From Methylobacterium sp. WSM2598 (lineage in GTDB: Bacteria > Pseudomonadota > Alphaproteobacteria > Rhizobiales > Beijerinckiaceae): 64,000 bases of DNA. Position numbers and translations under genes: made by a program. Numbering within the stretch: position 1 is the first letter of the stretch; the number at the start of each line of letters is the position of its first letter. Below, piece by piece: positions 33,406-42,653 of this stretch. The notes under the pieces are model-generated. The model searched no databases. It was not told the DNA's origin and saw nothing but the letters and a program-made list of their open reading frames with translations. Location of the stretch: the NCBI RefSeq assembly GCF_000379105.1, contig NZ_KB900609.1:4928785-4992784 (forward strand). The letters run 5' to 3'.

Positions 33406-35243
33406 CGCCGATCCTCTCCGTCCGGAACCTCGCCACCGCCTTCCGGGTGGACGGGCGCTGGCGCCCGGTGGTGCACGGGGTCTCCTTCGAGATCGGCCCG
33501 CGGGAGACCGTCGCGCTGGTCGGCGAGTCGGGCTCCGGCAAGAGCGTGACCGCGCTCTCGACCATGCGCCTCACCCCCCGCGACGCGAGCCGCATCACCG
33601 GCGAGGTGGTCCTCCAGGGCCGCGACCTCCTCACCCTGCCGGAATCCGAGATGCGCAAGGTCCGCGGCGGCGACGTGGCGATGATCTTCCAGGAGCCGAT
33701 GACGAGCCTGAACCCGGTGCTCACGGTCGGCTTCCAGATCGCCGAGGCGCTGATGGCCCATCGCGGCCTCTCCCGGGCCGAGGCCGAGGCCGAGACCGTG
33801 CGGCTCTTCGACAAGGTCCGCATCCCGGCGGCGGCCTCGCGGGTGCACGACCACCCCCACCGCTTCTCGGGCGGCATGCGCCAGCGGGTGATGATCGCCA
33901 TGGCGCTCGCCTGCCGGCCGAAGCTCCTGATCGCGGACGAGCCGACCACCGCCCTCGACGTCACCATCCAGGCCCAGATCCTCGACCTCATCAAGGCCCT
34001 GCAGGACGAGGAGGGGATGTCGGTCCTGTTCATCACCCACGACATGGGCGTGGTGGCGGAGATCGCCGACCGCACCGTGGTGATGCTCGACGGCCGGGCG
34101 GTGGAGAGCGGGCCGACGGAGGACATCTTCCACCGCCCGACCCACCCCTACAGCCGGGCGCTCCTCGCCGCGGTGCCGGCCCTCGGCGCCATGCGGGGCC
34201 GGGCGCGGCCGGCCCGCTTCCCCGTCGTGGACCGCACCACCGGCGAGACCGTGCCGGCGCCCGAGGAGGCCGCCGCGGCGGGGCCCGCCGCGGCGGAGCG
34301 GCCGGTGCTGGAGGTGAAGGGGCTCACCACCCGCTTCGACATCCGCGGCGGCCTGCTCGGGCGGGTGCGGGGCCGCGTGCACGCGGTCGAGACCGTGTCC
34401 TTCGACCTGCGGGCCGGGGAGACGCTGGCGCTCGTCGGCGAATCGGGCTGCGGCAAGTCCACCACCGGCCGCTCGGTCCTGCGTCTGATCGAGCCGCTCG
34501 CCGGCTCCGTGCTCCTCGACGGCGAGGACATCCTGGCGCTCTCGCCCGAGGCCCTGCGGCAGCGGCGGCGGCGCATGCAGATGATCTTCCAGGACCCCTT
34601 CGCCAGCCTCGATCCGCGCATGAGCGTCGGGGCGGCGATCGCCGAGCCGCTCCTGATCAACCGCCTCGCCTCGCGGCGCGAGGCCGAGGCCCGCGCGGCG
34701 GACCTGCTCGGGCGCGTCGGGCTCAAGCCCGAGATGGCGGGCCGCTTCCCGCACGAATTCTCCGGCGGCCAGCGCCAGCGCATCTGCATCGCCCGGGCGC
34801 TCGCCCTGGAGCCGCGCCTGATCGTGGCGGACGAATCCGTCTCGGCCCTCGACGTCTCGGTGAAGGCGCAGGTGGTGAACCTGCTCCTCGACCTGCAGGA
34901 ATCCCTGCGCCTCGCCTACCTGTTCATCTCCCACGACATGGCGGTGGTGGAGCGCGTCAGCCACCGCGTGGCCGTGATGTATCTGGGCGAGATCGTGGAG
35001 ATCGGTCCGCGCGCAGCGATCTTCGATGCGCCGCAGCACCCCTACACCAAGCGCCTCCTCGCCGCCGTGCCGGTGCCGGATCCCTCCCGCCGGCGCGCCC
35101 GCCACGGCCTCTCCGCCGACGAGATCCGCAGCCCGATCCGCGCCGTGGACTTCGTCCCCCCGGAGCGGGCCTACCGGGAGGTCTCCCCCGGCCACGTGGT
35201 CCAGGTCTGGGGGCCGGAATGGGAGGAGGCGGCGGCGGCCTGA
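33402..35243 (+). CDS. Fused dipeptide-type ABC transporter ATPase (DppD-DppF)
   Basis: This 613-residue protein has two complete ABC nucleotide-binding domains in one chain, replacing separate DppD and DppF. Domain 1 (about 1-280) has GESGSGKSV, FSGGMRQRVMIAMAL and LLIADEPTTALD. Domain 2 (about 310-590) has GESGCGKST, FSGGQRQRICIARAL and LIVADESVSALD, where Ser replaces the usual Pro of ADEP. Each is followed by the oligopeptide-transporter C-terminal extension (HPYSRALLAAVP; HPYTKRLLAAVPVPDP). It completes the operon begun at 29579. Confidence 0.95.
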   Translation: MTPILSVRNLATAFRVDGRWRPVVHGVSFEIGPRETVALVGESGSGKSVTALSTMRLTPRDASRITGEVVLQGRDLLTLPESEMRKVRGGDVAMIFQEPMTSLNPVLTVGFQIAEALMAHRGLSRAEAEAETVRLFDKVRIPAAASRVHDHPHRFSGGMRQRVMIAMALACRPKLLIADEPTTALDVTIQAQILDLIKALQDEEGMSVLFITHDMGVVAEIADRTVVMLDGRAVESGPTEDIFHRPTHPYSRALLAAVPALGAMRGRARPARFPVVDRTTGETVPAPEEAAAAGPAAAERPVLEVKGLTTRFDIRGGLLGRVRGRVHAVETVSFDLRAGETLALVGESGCGKSTTGRSVLRLIEPLAGSVLLDGEDILALSPEALRQRRRRMQMIFQDPFASLDPRMSVGAAIAEPLLINRLASRREAEARAADLLGRVGLKPEMAGRFPHEFSGGQRQRICIARALALEPRLIVADESVSALDVSVKAQVVNLLLDLQESLRLAYLFISHDMAVVERVSHRVAVMYLGEIVEIGPRAAIFDAPQHPYTKRLLAAVPVPDPSRRRARHGLSADEIRSPIRAVDFVPPERAYREVSPGHVVQVWGPEWEEAAAA

Positions 35244-35551
35244 GCGCGGGACGCCCGACCAGGCTGTCGCGGTCTCCCGTGCCCCCCGGGGGCCGAGGCG
35301 TTCCCGTCACACAACTTCCGTTTGAGATGATCGCCGATGATTGCGCTATAGAGTTGATTATCCCTGTCTCGGCACATCCCTGGTCCTTTCTGACATTCTG
35401 TCATCCGCCATCTCAGACCAGGTATTCATCTTCAAATGAACGATAAAATATCCGGTACAGGGAAGATAAGACGCCTACACCAGATAGAGATTGCCATGTG
35501 ACGAGAACATGCTGCATCCTCTCGATCTGTCCGTGATCGGGGAGGATCGCG
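35244..35551. other. AT-richer intergenic region upstream of the patatin gene
   Basis: These 308 bases carry no recognisable gene. The part from about 35310 to 35500 is clearly AT-richer than its surroundings and probably contains the promoter of the patatin gene. I could not choose one -35/-10 pair with confidence. Confidence 0.4.
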
Positions 35552-37327
35552 ATGGGCATGGATTTCGAGATCGGCTTCGTCATGGCGGGTGCGATCTCGG
35601 CGGGAGCCTATTCGGCCGGCGTGATGGATTTCATCACCGAGGCGATCGATGCCTACGAGGCGGTCCGCGAGACGGAAGGCTGGAGCGGACCGACGCACCG
35701 GGTGCGCGTCCCGGTGATCGCGGGCGCCTCGGCGGGCGGCATGACGGCCGCGATCACCAGCCTGTGCTGGTTCACGGACCTCTCCCATGTCGGTCCCGGG
35801 GAACCGCCGGGACCGGAGGCGAACCGCCTCTACGCGAGCTGGGTGCGGGAGATCGACGTCGCGCCGCTGCTCGACCCGGGCGGGCTCAACCGCGGCGTGC
35901 TCTCGGTGCTCAACTGCGCCATCCTCGAACGGATCGTCGACGACACCCTCACGGCCCAGCGCCGCACCCGCCGCCGGACCTGGCTCGGTCGCGGCGACTC
36001 GCAGGATGTCGCGCTGATCATGACGGCCTCGAACCTGCGGGGCGTGCCCTACGCCTTCCAGCTGTTCGGCCAGGACAAGAGCGAGTTCTACGGCATGCTG
36101 AACCATGGCGACGCCATGCGGTTCATGGTCGGCAGCAGACCCCGGCCGGTGCCGGGCTTCGTCGGGCTCGACACCGACGACCTGCCCCTGCGGATCCCGC
36201 CCGACGCGTCGGACCGCTGGTTCGCGCTGAAGCAGGCCGCCCTGGCGACCGGCGCCTTCCCGATCGGCCTGCAGGCCCGGCAGCTGCAGCGCGATTTCTC
36301 CGACTACACCGCGGTGCCGAGCGTCACCTACCAGGACGGGACCGGCCAGACCTGCACGGTCCCGCCGCACGTCGCCACGCCTCCGGTTCCCTTCGGCTTC
36401 GTCGCCGTGGACGGCGGCGTGATCGACAACGAGCCCTTCGAGATCGCGCGGCGCTACCTCGCCGGGGGCCTCGCGTCGAACCGGCGCGATGCCAGCAGGG
36501 CGACCCGGGCGATGATCCTGGTCGATCCCTTTCCGAACCACGCCGCCCTGCCGGACGGGCCCGCGCCGGGGGATCTGCGCCTCCTCAGCGTCGTACCGGC
36601 CTTCCTCCGCACCCTGATCGATCAAGCCCGCTTCAAGCCGGAGGAGCTCGCGCTCGCCCAGAACGATCGCGTGTTCTCGCGCTTCGCCGTGGTCCCGAGC
36701 CGCCCGGTCGCGGGGGATCCGACCCCGAAACATCCGATCGCCTGCGGCATCCTGGGCGGGTTCGGCGGCTTCCTGCACGAATCCTTCCGACGGCACGATT
36801 ACCTGCTCGGACGGCGCAACGCCCAGGCCTTCCTGCGCTGGAGCTTCATGCTCGCCGAGAGCAACCCGCTGTTCGAGGAGTTCAGGGCGCGGCGCGGCGC
36901 GGCGGCGCAGGCTTGGTACGTCAAGGAGCCGCCGGACAGCCGGGGCAGCATCGCGCCCGGTGCCGACGCGCAGGCCCGCAACGCCGTCGTCGCCTCGACG
37001 GTGGACGGGCTGGGGACGGAGCCGGCCTTCCCGATCATCCCCCTGACCCCGCGGATGCTCACGCCCATCGAGATCCCGGCGCCCGATCTCCCGGATCCGG
37101 ATGCGGTGGATCTCGATCGGATCGGCGACCGGCTCCAGGCGCGGCTCTCGGCCGTGGCCGGTGCCCTGCTGCGCCACGACCTGCCGGAGGTCATCGATCT
37201 CGGCTATGCCGGATGGCTGTCGAGCTATCCGGCCCAGCACTACCTGGCCACGGTCGGGACCAAGCTCGGCATGAAGTCGATCCGGGAGGGGCTGAGCGAG
37301 CTTCGCGAGGCGTTCCCCCGCGCCTGA
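35552..37327 (+). CDS. Patatin-like phospholipase
   Basis: This 591-residue patatin-domain protein is predicted to hydrolyse lipids by a Ser-Asp dyad. The oxyanion-hole glycine stretch is AGAISAGAYSAGVMDF near the N-terminus, the nucleophile lies in GASAGGM (GxSxG) and the Asp in DGGVIDNEP (DGG/A). Unlike typical bacterial patatins of 300-400 residues, the catalytic parts are separated by long insertions and followed by about 280 further residues, a layout seen in the longer patatin-related (DUF3376-like) proteins. No signal peptide is evident, so it is probably cytoplasmic. The ribosome site GGGGAGG supports the ATG. It stands alone. Confidence 0.85.
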   Translation: MGMDFEIGFVMAGAISAGAYSAGVMDFITEAIDAYEAVRETEGWSGPTHRVRVPVIAGASAGGMTAAITSLCWFTDLSHVGPGEPPGPEANRLYASWVREIDVAPLLDPGGLNRGVLSVLNCAILERIVDDTLTAQRRTRRRTWLGRGDSQDVALIMTASNLRGVPYAFQLFGQDKSEFYGMLNHGDAMRFMVGSRPRPVPGFVGLDTDDLPLRIPPDASDRWFALKQAALATGAFPIGLQARQLQRDFSDYTAVPSVTYQDGTGQTCTVPPHVATPPVPFGFVAVDGGVIDNEPFEIARRYLAGGLASNRRDASRATRAMILVDPFPNHAALPDGPAPGDLRLLSVVPAFLRTLIDQARFKPEELALAQNDRVFSRFAVVPSRPVAGDPTPKHPIACGILGGFGGFLHESFRRHDYLLGRRNAQAFLRWSFMLAESNPLFEEFRARRGAAAQAWYVKEPPDSRGSIAPGADAQARNAVVASTVDGLGTEPAFPIIPLTPRMLTPIEIPAPDLPDPDAVDLDRIGDRLQARLSAVAGALLRHDLPEVIDLGYAGWLSSYPAQHYLATVGTKLGMKSIREGLSELREAFPRA

Positions 37328-37411
37328 GGGCGGGCGGCGGCAGGGTCGCGGCCGGCGAGGCGGCCGAGGAGGATTTGCCCGAGGTTTCCGGCCGGATCGG
37401 CAGGAGCGCCC

Positions 37412-37445
37412 GCGCCGCGCGGCAGGCCGCGCCGCGCGGCAGGCC
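37412..37445. repeat. 17-base GC-rich tandem duplication
   Basis: GCGCCGCGCGGCAGGCC occurs twice in a row behind the patatin gene. It is probably replication slippage; no function is apparent. Confidence 0.6.
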
Positions 37446-37543
37446 GCGCCCGAGGATCGCCCGGTCAACCGAGCCTGATGGGAGCCGTTCCCGTCCGCGG
37501 CGCGAGCGCGCACGATGGGACCGGGCGCGCGCCATCCGCCGGA

Positions 37544-37903
37544 TCACGACATCCGCGGCCAGGGTTCCGTCCGCGGGCGCTCGCGCCGCCAGGGCCGGCT
37601 CAGGAGCACGAAGGCGAGGAGGACGCCCGCCGCGTACCAGACGTGCAGGCTCTCGTAGCCGGTCTCGGGCGCCCAGGCGAAGCCGCCCATGAACACGTAG
37701 CCCACCGCGACGCCGAGGCTGCGGAAGAGGAGCAGCCAGGGATGCTGCAGGATCGGATCCTGCAGGTACCACGCCTGCGCCGCCAGCCCGAGGGCGTAGA
37801 GCACGCCGCCGATCGGCAGGCCGAGGAACAGCGACAGCACGGCGCGCAGGAAGAGGCCGGGCCAGTCGCGGCGGCGGGTCGGGGACGCGGATGCCTCGCT
37901 CAT
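37544..37903 (-). CDS. Small integral membrane protein of unknown function
   Basis: This 119-residue protein has about three hydrophobic segments (LFLRAVLSLFLGLPIGGVLY; LLLFRSLGVAVGYVFMGGFA; WYAAGVLLAFVLLSR) and a basic tail. I do not recognise a family. The start is placed at ATG 37903 (MSEASASPTRR); an earlier in-frame start at 37912 adds three residues. It is divergent from the heme oxygenase gene. Confidence 0.6.
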   Translation of the reverse strand: MSEASASPTRRRDWPGLFLRAVLSLFLGLPIGGVLYALGLAAQAWYLQDPILQHPWLLLFRSLGVAVGYVFMGGFAWAPETGYESLHVWYAAGVLLAFVLLSRPWRRERPRTEPWPRMS

Positions 37904-38051
37904 GCGCAGCACTTGCCTCCTTCGCCCGCGCGGGACAAGGGGCCGAATGGCCCCGGGGGCGGAGAGCGCTTCGTCCCCGGGAACGGATCGGGCCTTGCCG
38001 CGATCCTGATCCTGTGCCCCCGTCGCCAGCCCGTCACCCTTGGAGCCGCCC

Positions 38052-38705
38052 GTGACCGATCCCCACCCCGACGCAGCCCTGTCGCTGGTCCTGCGCGCGC
38101 AGACGCAGGCGGCCCACGCGCGGGTGGAGGCGCTCAGCGGGCTGCCGGGGACGATCCGGGACCGGGGCGGCTACGCGGCCTGCCTCGCCGCCATGCACAC
38201 GGTCTGGGGCCCGATCGAGCGCGACCTCGCCCGGCAGGAGGGCTGGGAGGCGCTCGCGCTCGACCCCGCCGCCCGCGCCCGCGTCCCGCTGCTCGAACGG
38301 GATCTCGCCGACTTGCTCGCCGACTCGGCGGCCGCCGCCCCGGTCCCGGCCGCGCCGGTCGCCCCGAGCGCGTCCCTGGCGGAGGCCCTCGGGCGGCTCT
38401 ACGTGCTCGAAGGCTCCGCGCTCGGCGGGCGGCTCATCCTGGCCGAGCTGCGGCGGCGCCCGGACCTCGACCTCGGCACCGCCACCCGGTTCTTCGCCGG
38501 CCACGGAAGGGCGACGGGCCGGCTCTGGGCCGAGCTGCGGGCCGCCCTCGACGCCTTCGGGGCCCGCCATCCGGGCGAGCGCGCCGCCGTGATCCGCGGC
38601 GCCCTCGACGCCTTCGGCGCCTTCGAGGCGGTCTTCGCCCGCGAGGCGGTCTTCGCCCGCGAGGCGGCCCTCGCGGCGCCCGAGGCCTCCCCGAAGGCCG
38701 CCTGA
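38052..38705 (+). CDS. Biliverdin-producing heme oxygenase (bacterial, BphO/HmuO type)
   Basis: This 217-residue enzyme opens heme to biliverdin, CO and iron. The proximal His region (LRAQTQAAHARVEALSG) and the distal helix (LYVLEGSALGGRLI) are present. Such short heme oxygenases usually supply biliverdin to bacteriophytochromes, but none is in this window. The start is placed at GTG 38052, with GGAG 8 bases upstream; a TTG at 38040 also opens the frame. Near the C-terminus an 18-base duplication repeats the residues EAVFAR. The gene converges with a DHA2 transporter, with only four bases between the stop codons. Confidence 0.85.
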   Translation: MTDPHPDAALSLVLRAQTQAAHARVEALSGLPGTIRDRGGYAACLAAMHTVWGPIERDLARQEGWEALALDPAARARVPLLERDLADLLADSAAAAPVPAAPVAPSASLAEALGRLYVLEGSALGGRLILAELRRRPDLDLGTATRFFAGHGRATGRLWAELRAALDAFGARHPGERAAVIRGALDAFGAFEAVFAREAVFAREAALAAPEASPKAA

Positions 38706-38709
38706 CCGG

Positions 38710-40170
38710 CTACTCGGCCGGGGTCTCGCGCGCCCGGCCGAGGGGCACGTGCGGCACCAGGAGCGCGAGCAGCACCGCCGCCGCGGCGATGCCGAACATC
38801 GCCCAGAAGGTGAGGTGCAGCGCCTGTTGCAGCGTCGCGCGGATCTCGGTCAGGCCCGCCCCGCCGCCGCTGGCGAGCAGGTGCTGGAGCTGGTCGGCAT
38901 GCACCCCGGTTCCGGCCCGGGCGAGGCCGTGATTGAGCACCGCCCCGAACAGCGTCGCCCCGAGCGTGCTGCCGAGGTTGCGCGAGAAGACGTTCGAGGC
39001 CGTGGCGCTGCCGCGCTGCGACCAGGGCACGATCTCCTGGATCAGCACCAGGGCGGCGGTGCTGAGGAGCCCCATCCCGAAGCCCATCACCAGCGAGGCG
39101 AGGCCGGCCGTGACCGGGGCGGAGCCGGGGCCGAGGGTCAGGAGCACGCTCGCCCCGAGCGGCAGCAGCAGGCTCCCGGTGAGGAGGATCGGCCGCAGGC
39201 CGAACCGGGTCAGGGTGCGGGCCGCGAGCGTGGCGCCGATCGGCCAGCCGAGCACCATCACGGTCAGGGCGAGGCCCGCCACCAGGGGCGTCTGGCCGAG
39301 CACGCCCTGCACGTACATCGGCAGGAAGGTGGTGAGGCCGATCAGCGCCATGCCGGCGAGGAGCGAGCAGCCGTTCGAGGCGGCGATCGGCCGGCGGCTC
39401 CAGACCGAGAAGGCGATCACCGGCTCGGGCGCCAGCCGCTCCTGCAGCACGAACAGGGTCGCGCCGACGAGCGCGACGCAGGCCGCCGTCATGGCGCCCC
39501 AGCTGTCGGAGGAGCCGGCCTCGGTGAGCGCCACCATCAGGGCGCCGATCGCCACCGTGAACAGGGCGGCGCCCGCCGCGTCGATCCGGCGCTCGGCCCG
39601 GGTCACGCCCTCGTGCAGGAAGGTCGCGAAGCCCGTCGCCGCCAGGAGCCCGACCGGGATGTTGAGCCAGAAGATCCAGGCCCAGGAGGCGTGCTCGATG
39701 ATGAAGCCGCCCGCGAGCGGCCCGAGCACCGCGGAGGTCGCCCAGACGCTCGCCAGGAAGCCCTGGATGCGCCCGCGCTCCTGGGCGCTGTAGAGGTCGC
39801 CCACGATGGTGAGCGCGATCGGCTGGATCGCCCCCGCCCCGACGCCCTGGAGCAGCCGGAAGGCGATCATCGCCGGCATCGAGCGGGCGAAGCCGCAGAG
39901 CAGCGAGCCGACGAGGAAGACGGCGATGCCCGCGAGCATCACGGGCTTGCGGCCGTAGACGTCCGAGAGCTTGCCGAACACCACCGTCGCGGCGGTCTGG
40001 GTGAGCAGGAAGGAGGAGAACACCCAGGAATAGAGGGCGAGCCCGCCGAGGTCCCCGACGATCTGGGGCATCGCGGTCGACACGATGGTGGCCTCGATGG
40101 CGACCATGAACATGGAGGCCATCACCGCCGCGATCACGAGGGGGCGGCGGGTCGTCGGGAGTGCTGGCAT
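38710..40170 (-). CDS. MFS drug exporter, DHA2 (14-TMS, EmrB/QacA-like) family
   Basis: This 486-residue proton-driven exporter is predicted to have 14 helices. Motif A appears as GKLSDVYGRKPVM, motif B as RLLQGVGAGAIQP and motif C as LGPLAGGFIIEHASWAWIFW, all typical of DHA2 multidrug exporters. No membrane-fusion partner is adjacent, unlike emrAB. It is transcribed leftward, convergent with the heme oxygenase gene. The substrate is unknown. Confidence 0.9.
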   Translation of the reverse strand: MPALPTTRRPLVIAAVMASMFMVAIEATIVSTAMPQIVGDLGGLALYSWVFSSFLLTQTAATVVFGKLSDVYGRKPVMLAGIAVFLVGSLLCGFARSMPAMIAFRLLQGVGAGAIQPIALTIVGDLYSAQERGRIQGFLASVWATSAVLGPLAGGFIIEHASWAWIFWLNIPVGLLAATGFATFLHEGVTRAERRIDAAGAALFTVAIGALMVALTEAGSSDSWGAMTAACVALVGATLFVLQERLAPEPVIAFSVWSRRPIAASNGCSLLAGMALIGLTTFLPMYVQGVLGQTPLVAGLALTVMVLGWPIGATLAARTLTRFGLRPILLTGSLLLPLGASVLLTLGPGSAPVTAGLASLVMGFGMGLLSTAALVLIQEIVPWSQRGSATASNVFSRNLGSTLGATLFGAVLNHGLARAGTGVHADQLQHLLASGGGAGLTEIRATLQQALHLTFWAMFGIAAAAVLLALLVPHVPLGRARETPAE

Positions 40171-40309
40171 GACGGATCCGATCGGCGGGCCGCGTCGGCC
40201 GCCCGCTTCGCGGCTGAGCTAACCCACTGGCGTGCCACGACAAGGGCCCGGCGGGGGCCGCGCAGGGCAGCCCTGCGGCGGGCGCAGGAGCGCCCCCGCC
40301 GTGCCCGCC

Positions 40310-41755
40310 TCAGGCCTGGACCCCCGCCCGGGCCACGTCGCCCGCGTCCTTCAGGTTGGCCACGTCCCAGGCCAGGGCCATCACCCGCCGGACCTGCGCC
40401 TCCGGCAGGATGCCCTCCGCGAGGTCGTTGAATTTCCGCTCCAGATCCGCGTCGCTCATCGGATTCTCGACGCTGCCGATCGCGTGCTCGATGTGCCGGG
40501 TCAGGGTGCGGCCGTCCGTGAGCGTCACCGTCATGTCGACCTGCTCGGGCCTGATTCCGGGCGTCACGGTCGGGACGACCTTGGCCCGCAGGGAAGCGAT
40601 CTCGGGGTCGCGCACCGCCCGGTCGCTGAACTGCTTCTCGCCGCCCGCCCCCTCGGCCAGCGCCACCGCGACCGCGTGGGAGATGCTGAACTTGCCCTCG
40701 AGCCCGGAGCGCGGCGCGGTCTTGCCGGTCAGTTCAAGCACCAGCGGGTGGACCTTGAGGTCGACGCGGGCGATCTGGCCGGGGGTCAGGCGGTTCTCGT
40801 TGCGCAGCTGCACCGCGGCGTCGATGGCCGGATGCATGACGATGCCGCAGGCGAAGGGCTTGTAGGTGTTGAGCAGTGCCTCGTAGCGGCTCCCCAGCCC
40901 CTCGGTGATCTCCCGGTAATCCTGCTTGGTCGAGATCGTGTTGGCCCAGCCGCGCTTGGCCTCGATCATCGCGTCCGAACTCGTGTAGTTCTTCGACGCC
41001 AGGATGGCCGCGAAGAGCCCGTTGGCGGCGGCGCGGCCCGGATTGAAGCTCTTGTTCATCGAGCCGAAGGATTCGCGCAGGCCCACCGGCTGCGAGGCGG
41101 CGAGGCCGAGCGCCCAGACCATCTGCTGCTCGCTGAGCCCCATCAGCCGGCCCGCGGCGGCCGCGGCCCCGAACACGCCCGCGGTGCCGGTGATGTGCCA
41201 GCCGACGTCGTAGTGGTTGGGATAGACCGCGTTGCCGATCCGGCACTCGGTCTCGATGCCGAGCACCAGCGCGTTGAGGAAGTCCCGGCCCGGGACCGGG
41301 CGCATCTCGGCCAGGGCCAGGATCGCCGAGGCGACCGGGCCGGCCGGATGGATCACGGTCTTCAGGTGCGTGTCGTCGTAATCGAAGATGTGGCTCGACA
41401 CGCCGTTCAGGAAGGCGGCGTTCATGATGTCGAAGCGCTCCGCGCGCCCGAACAGCCCGGCCTGGGGCGGGCCGGAGAAGGGCTGCAGGGCCGCGACCGC
41501 GACGTCGAGCGTCTCGTGGTGCGAGCCGCCGATGGCGACGCCCACCCAGTTCAGGAAGGTGCGGGTGCCCTCGCGCCGGACCGGTTCGGGCAGGTCCTCG
41601 TAGCGCGCCGTGGTCACGTAGCGGGCCAGCGCGCGGGTGACGTCGCGGGGCGCGGCCGGTTGCGGCGCGGCCGGCTCGGGCGCGGCCCGCGCGGCGGAGC
41701 CCGCGAGCGCGACGCCCGCGGCGCCGATCAGCGTGCGGCGGTCCAGCATGACCAT
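40310..41755 (-). CDS. MmgE/PrpD-family protein with Tat signal
   Basis: This 481-residue protein belongs to the family of 2-methylcitrate dehydratase and cis-aconitate decarboxylase. The family is visible in TFLNWVGVAIGGSHHETLDV, FDYDDTHLKTVIHPAGPV, HITGTAGVFGAAAAAGRLMG and GFAGCxPA-like YKPFACGIVMHPAIDA. Unusually the N-terminus is an export signal (DRRTLIGAAGVALAGSAARA) with a twin Arg, so this member is likely periplasmic, whereas the known enzymes are cytoplasmic. ATG 41755 has a perfect GGAGG 7 bases upstream. It lies 75 bases behind a TetR-family gene on the same strand, probably its regulator. The substrate is unknown. Confidence 0.85.
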   Translation of the reverse strand: MVMLDRRTLIGAAGVALAGSAARAAPEPAAPQPAAPRDVTRALARYVTTARYEDLPEPVRREGTRTFLNWVGVAIGGSHHETLDVAVAALQPFSGPPQAGLFGRAERFDIMNAAFLNGVSSHIFDYDDTHLKTVIHPAGPVASAILALAEMRPVPGRDFLNALVLGIETECRIGNAVYPNHYDVGWHITGTAGVFGAAAAAGRLMGLSEQQMVWALGLAASQPVGLRESFGSMNKSFNPGRAAANGLFAAILASKNYTSSDAMIEAKRGWANTISTKQDYREITEGLGSRYEALLNTYKPFACGIVMHPAIDAAVQLRNENRLTPGQIARVDLKVHPLVLELTGKTAPRSGLEGKFSISHAVAVALAEGAGGEKQFSDRAVRDPEIASLRAKVVPTVTPGIRPEQVDMTVTLTDGRTLTRHIEHAIGSVENPMSDADLERKFNDLAEGILPEAQVRRVMALAWDVANLKDAGDVARAGVQA

Positions 41756-41830
41756 GGCGTTTCCTCCGGTTGTTATGACACCCCTATACAACGCGCGGTG
41801 TCGGATCCGTCACCGGAGGCCGCGCCGGGC

Positions 41831-42565
41831 TCAGATCGCGACCGGGTCGGTATCCAGCCGGTCGTCGTCGGCCTCGTCGCGGGGCGGCCGGCGGGTGCGG
41901 CCGCGGCCGCGCTCGACCAGCGAGCGGCCGAGCGCCCGGAACGGGGCCGTGAGGCGGCGCAGGTCCTCGGCCCGCTCCATCAGCCGCTCGCCGTTGCGGA
42001 TCTCGCGGTCGAGGCGGGCCATGGTGCGGGCGAGCGACGGGTCGTCGTCCTCGAGCCAAGTCTCCAGGGTGCGGGCGAAGGCGATCACCACGCCCTGGAG
42101 CTTGAGGCGGCCGAGCGGCCCCTCGGTGTCGATCCCGGCCGCGGCCAGCATGAAGCGCTGCGAGTTCAGGGCGACGCCGTTGAGGGCGGCGAGCGAGAGC
42201 GGGTCGCCGCGCAGCGCGAAGGCGATGCGGCGCAGGGCCGGCTTGTAGGGCGTCATCGCGTCGAGGCGGCGCATCAGCACGTCGAAGAGCCGCTCGCGGG
42301 CGGGCTCCTCGGCGAGGTCGTCGCCCGTGCCCTCCAGCACCTGCTTGTCGATCATGCGCGAGAAGCCGCCGAGCACCGCGCCCTTGGAGGGGAAGAGGTC
42401 GCGGAACTGCGCGAGGCTCACCCCCGCCTCGCGGGCGATGTCGGTGATTTCGATGTCGCTCCAGGGCTGCTCGGCGGCGAGCCGCATCAGCGCCTCGACG
42501 ATCGCCTCCCGCGGATTGGCGGGCGCGGCCGCCGGCGCGTCGTCGGAAAGGGGCTTGCGGGCCAT
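41831..42565 (-). CDS. TetR-family transcriptional regulator
   Basis: This 244-residue protein has an N-terminal helix-turn-helix (ALMRLAAEQPWSDIEITDIA then REAGVSLAQFRDLFPSKGAV) and a ligand-binding helical domain. The C-terminus is a basic Arg-rich tail (RGRGRTRRPPRDEADDD) not usual in the family. A GGAG ribosome site supports ATG 42565; an earlier in-frame start at 42595 is weaker. It probably controls the MmgE/PrpD gene that follows. A gap of 89 bases separates it from proC upstream on the same strand. Confidence 0.85.
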   Translation of the reverse strand: MARKPLSDDAPAAAPANPREAIVEALMRLAAEQPWSDIEITDIAREAGVSLAQFRDLFPSKGAVLGGFSRMIDKQVLEGTGDDLAEEPARERLFDVLMRRLDAMTPYKPALRRIAFALRGDPLSLAALNGVALNSQRFMLAAAGIDTEGPLGRLKLQGVVIAFARTLETWLEDDDPSLARTMARLDREIRNGERLMERAEDLRRLTAPFRALGRSLVERGRGRTRRPPRDEADDDRLDTDPVAI

Positions 42566-42653
42566 GCGATGCTCCGATGCGGGTTCCCCCTCCATGTAGG
42601 GGGTTCCGCGCGCGGCGGCAGGGTGGGGCGCTGCGGCGGGCTGTCGTAGCGGG

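Noticed and set aside
33402..35243. Misassembly or frameshift fusing two ATPase genes
   Set aside because: Fused DppD-DppF proteins are common, both halves are complete and the linker is continuous.
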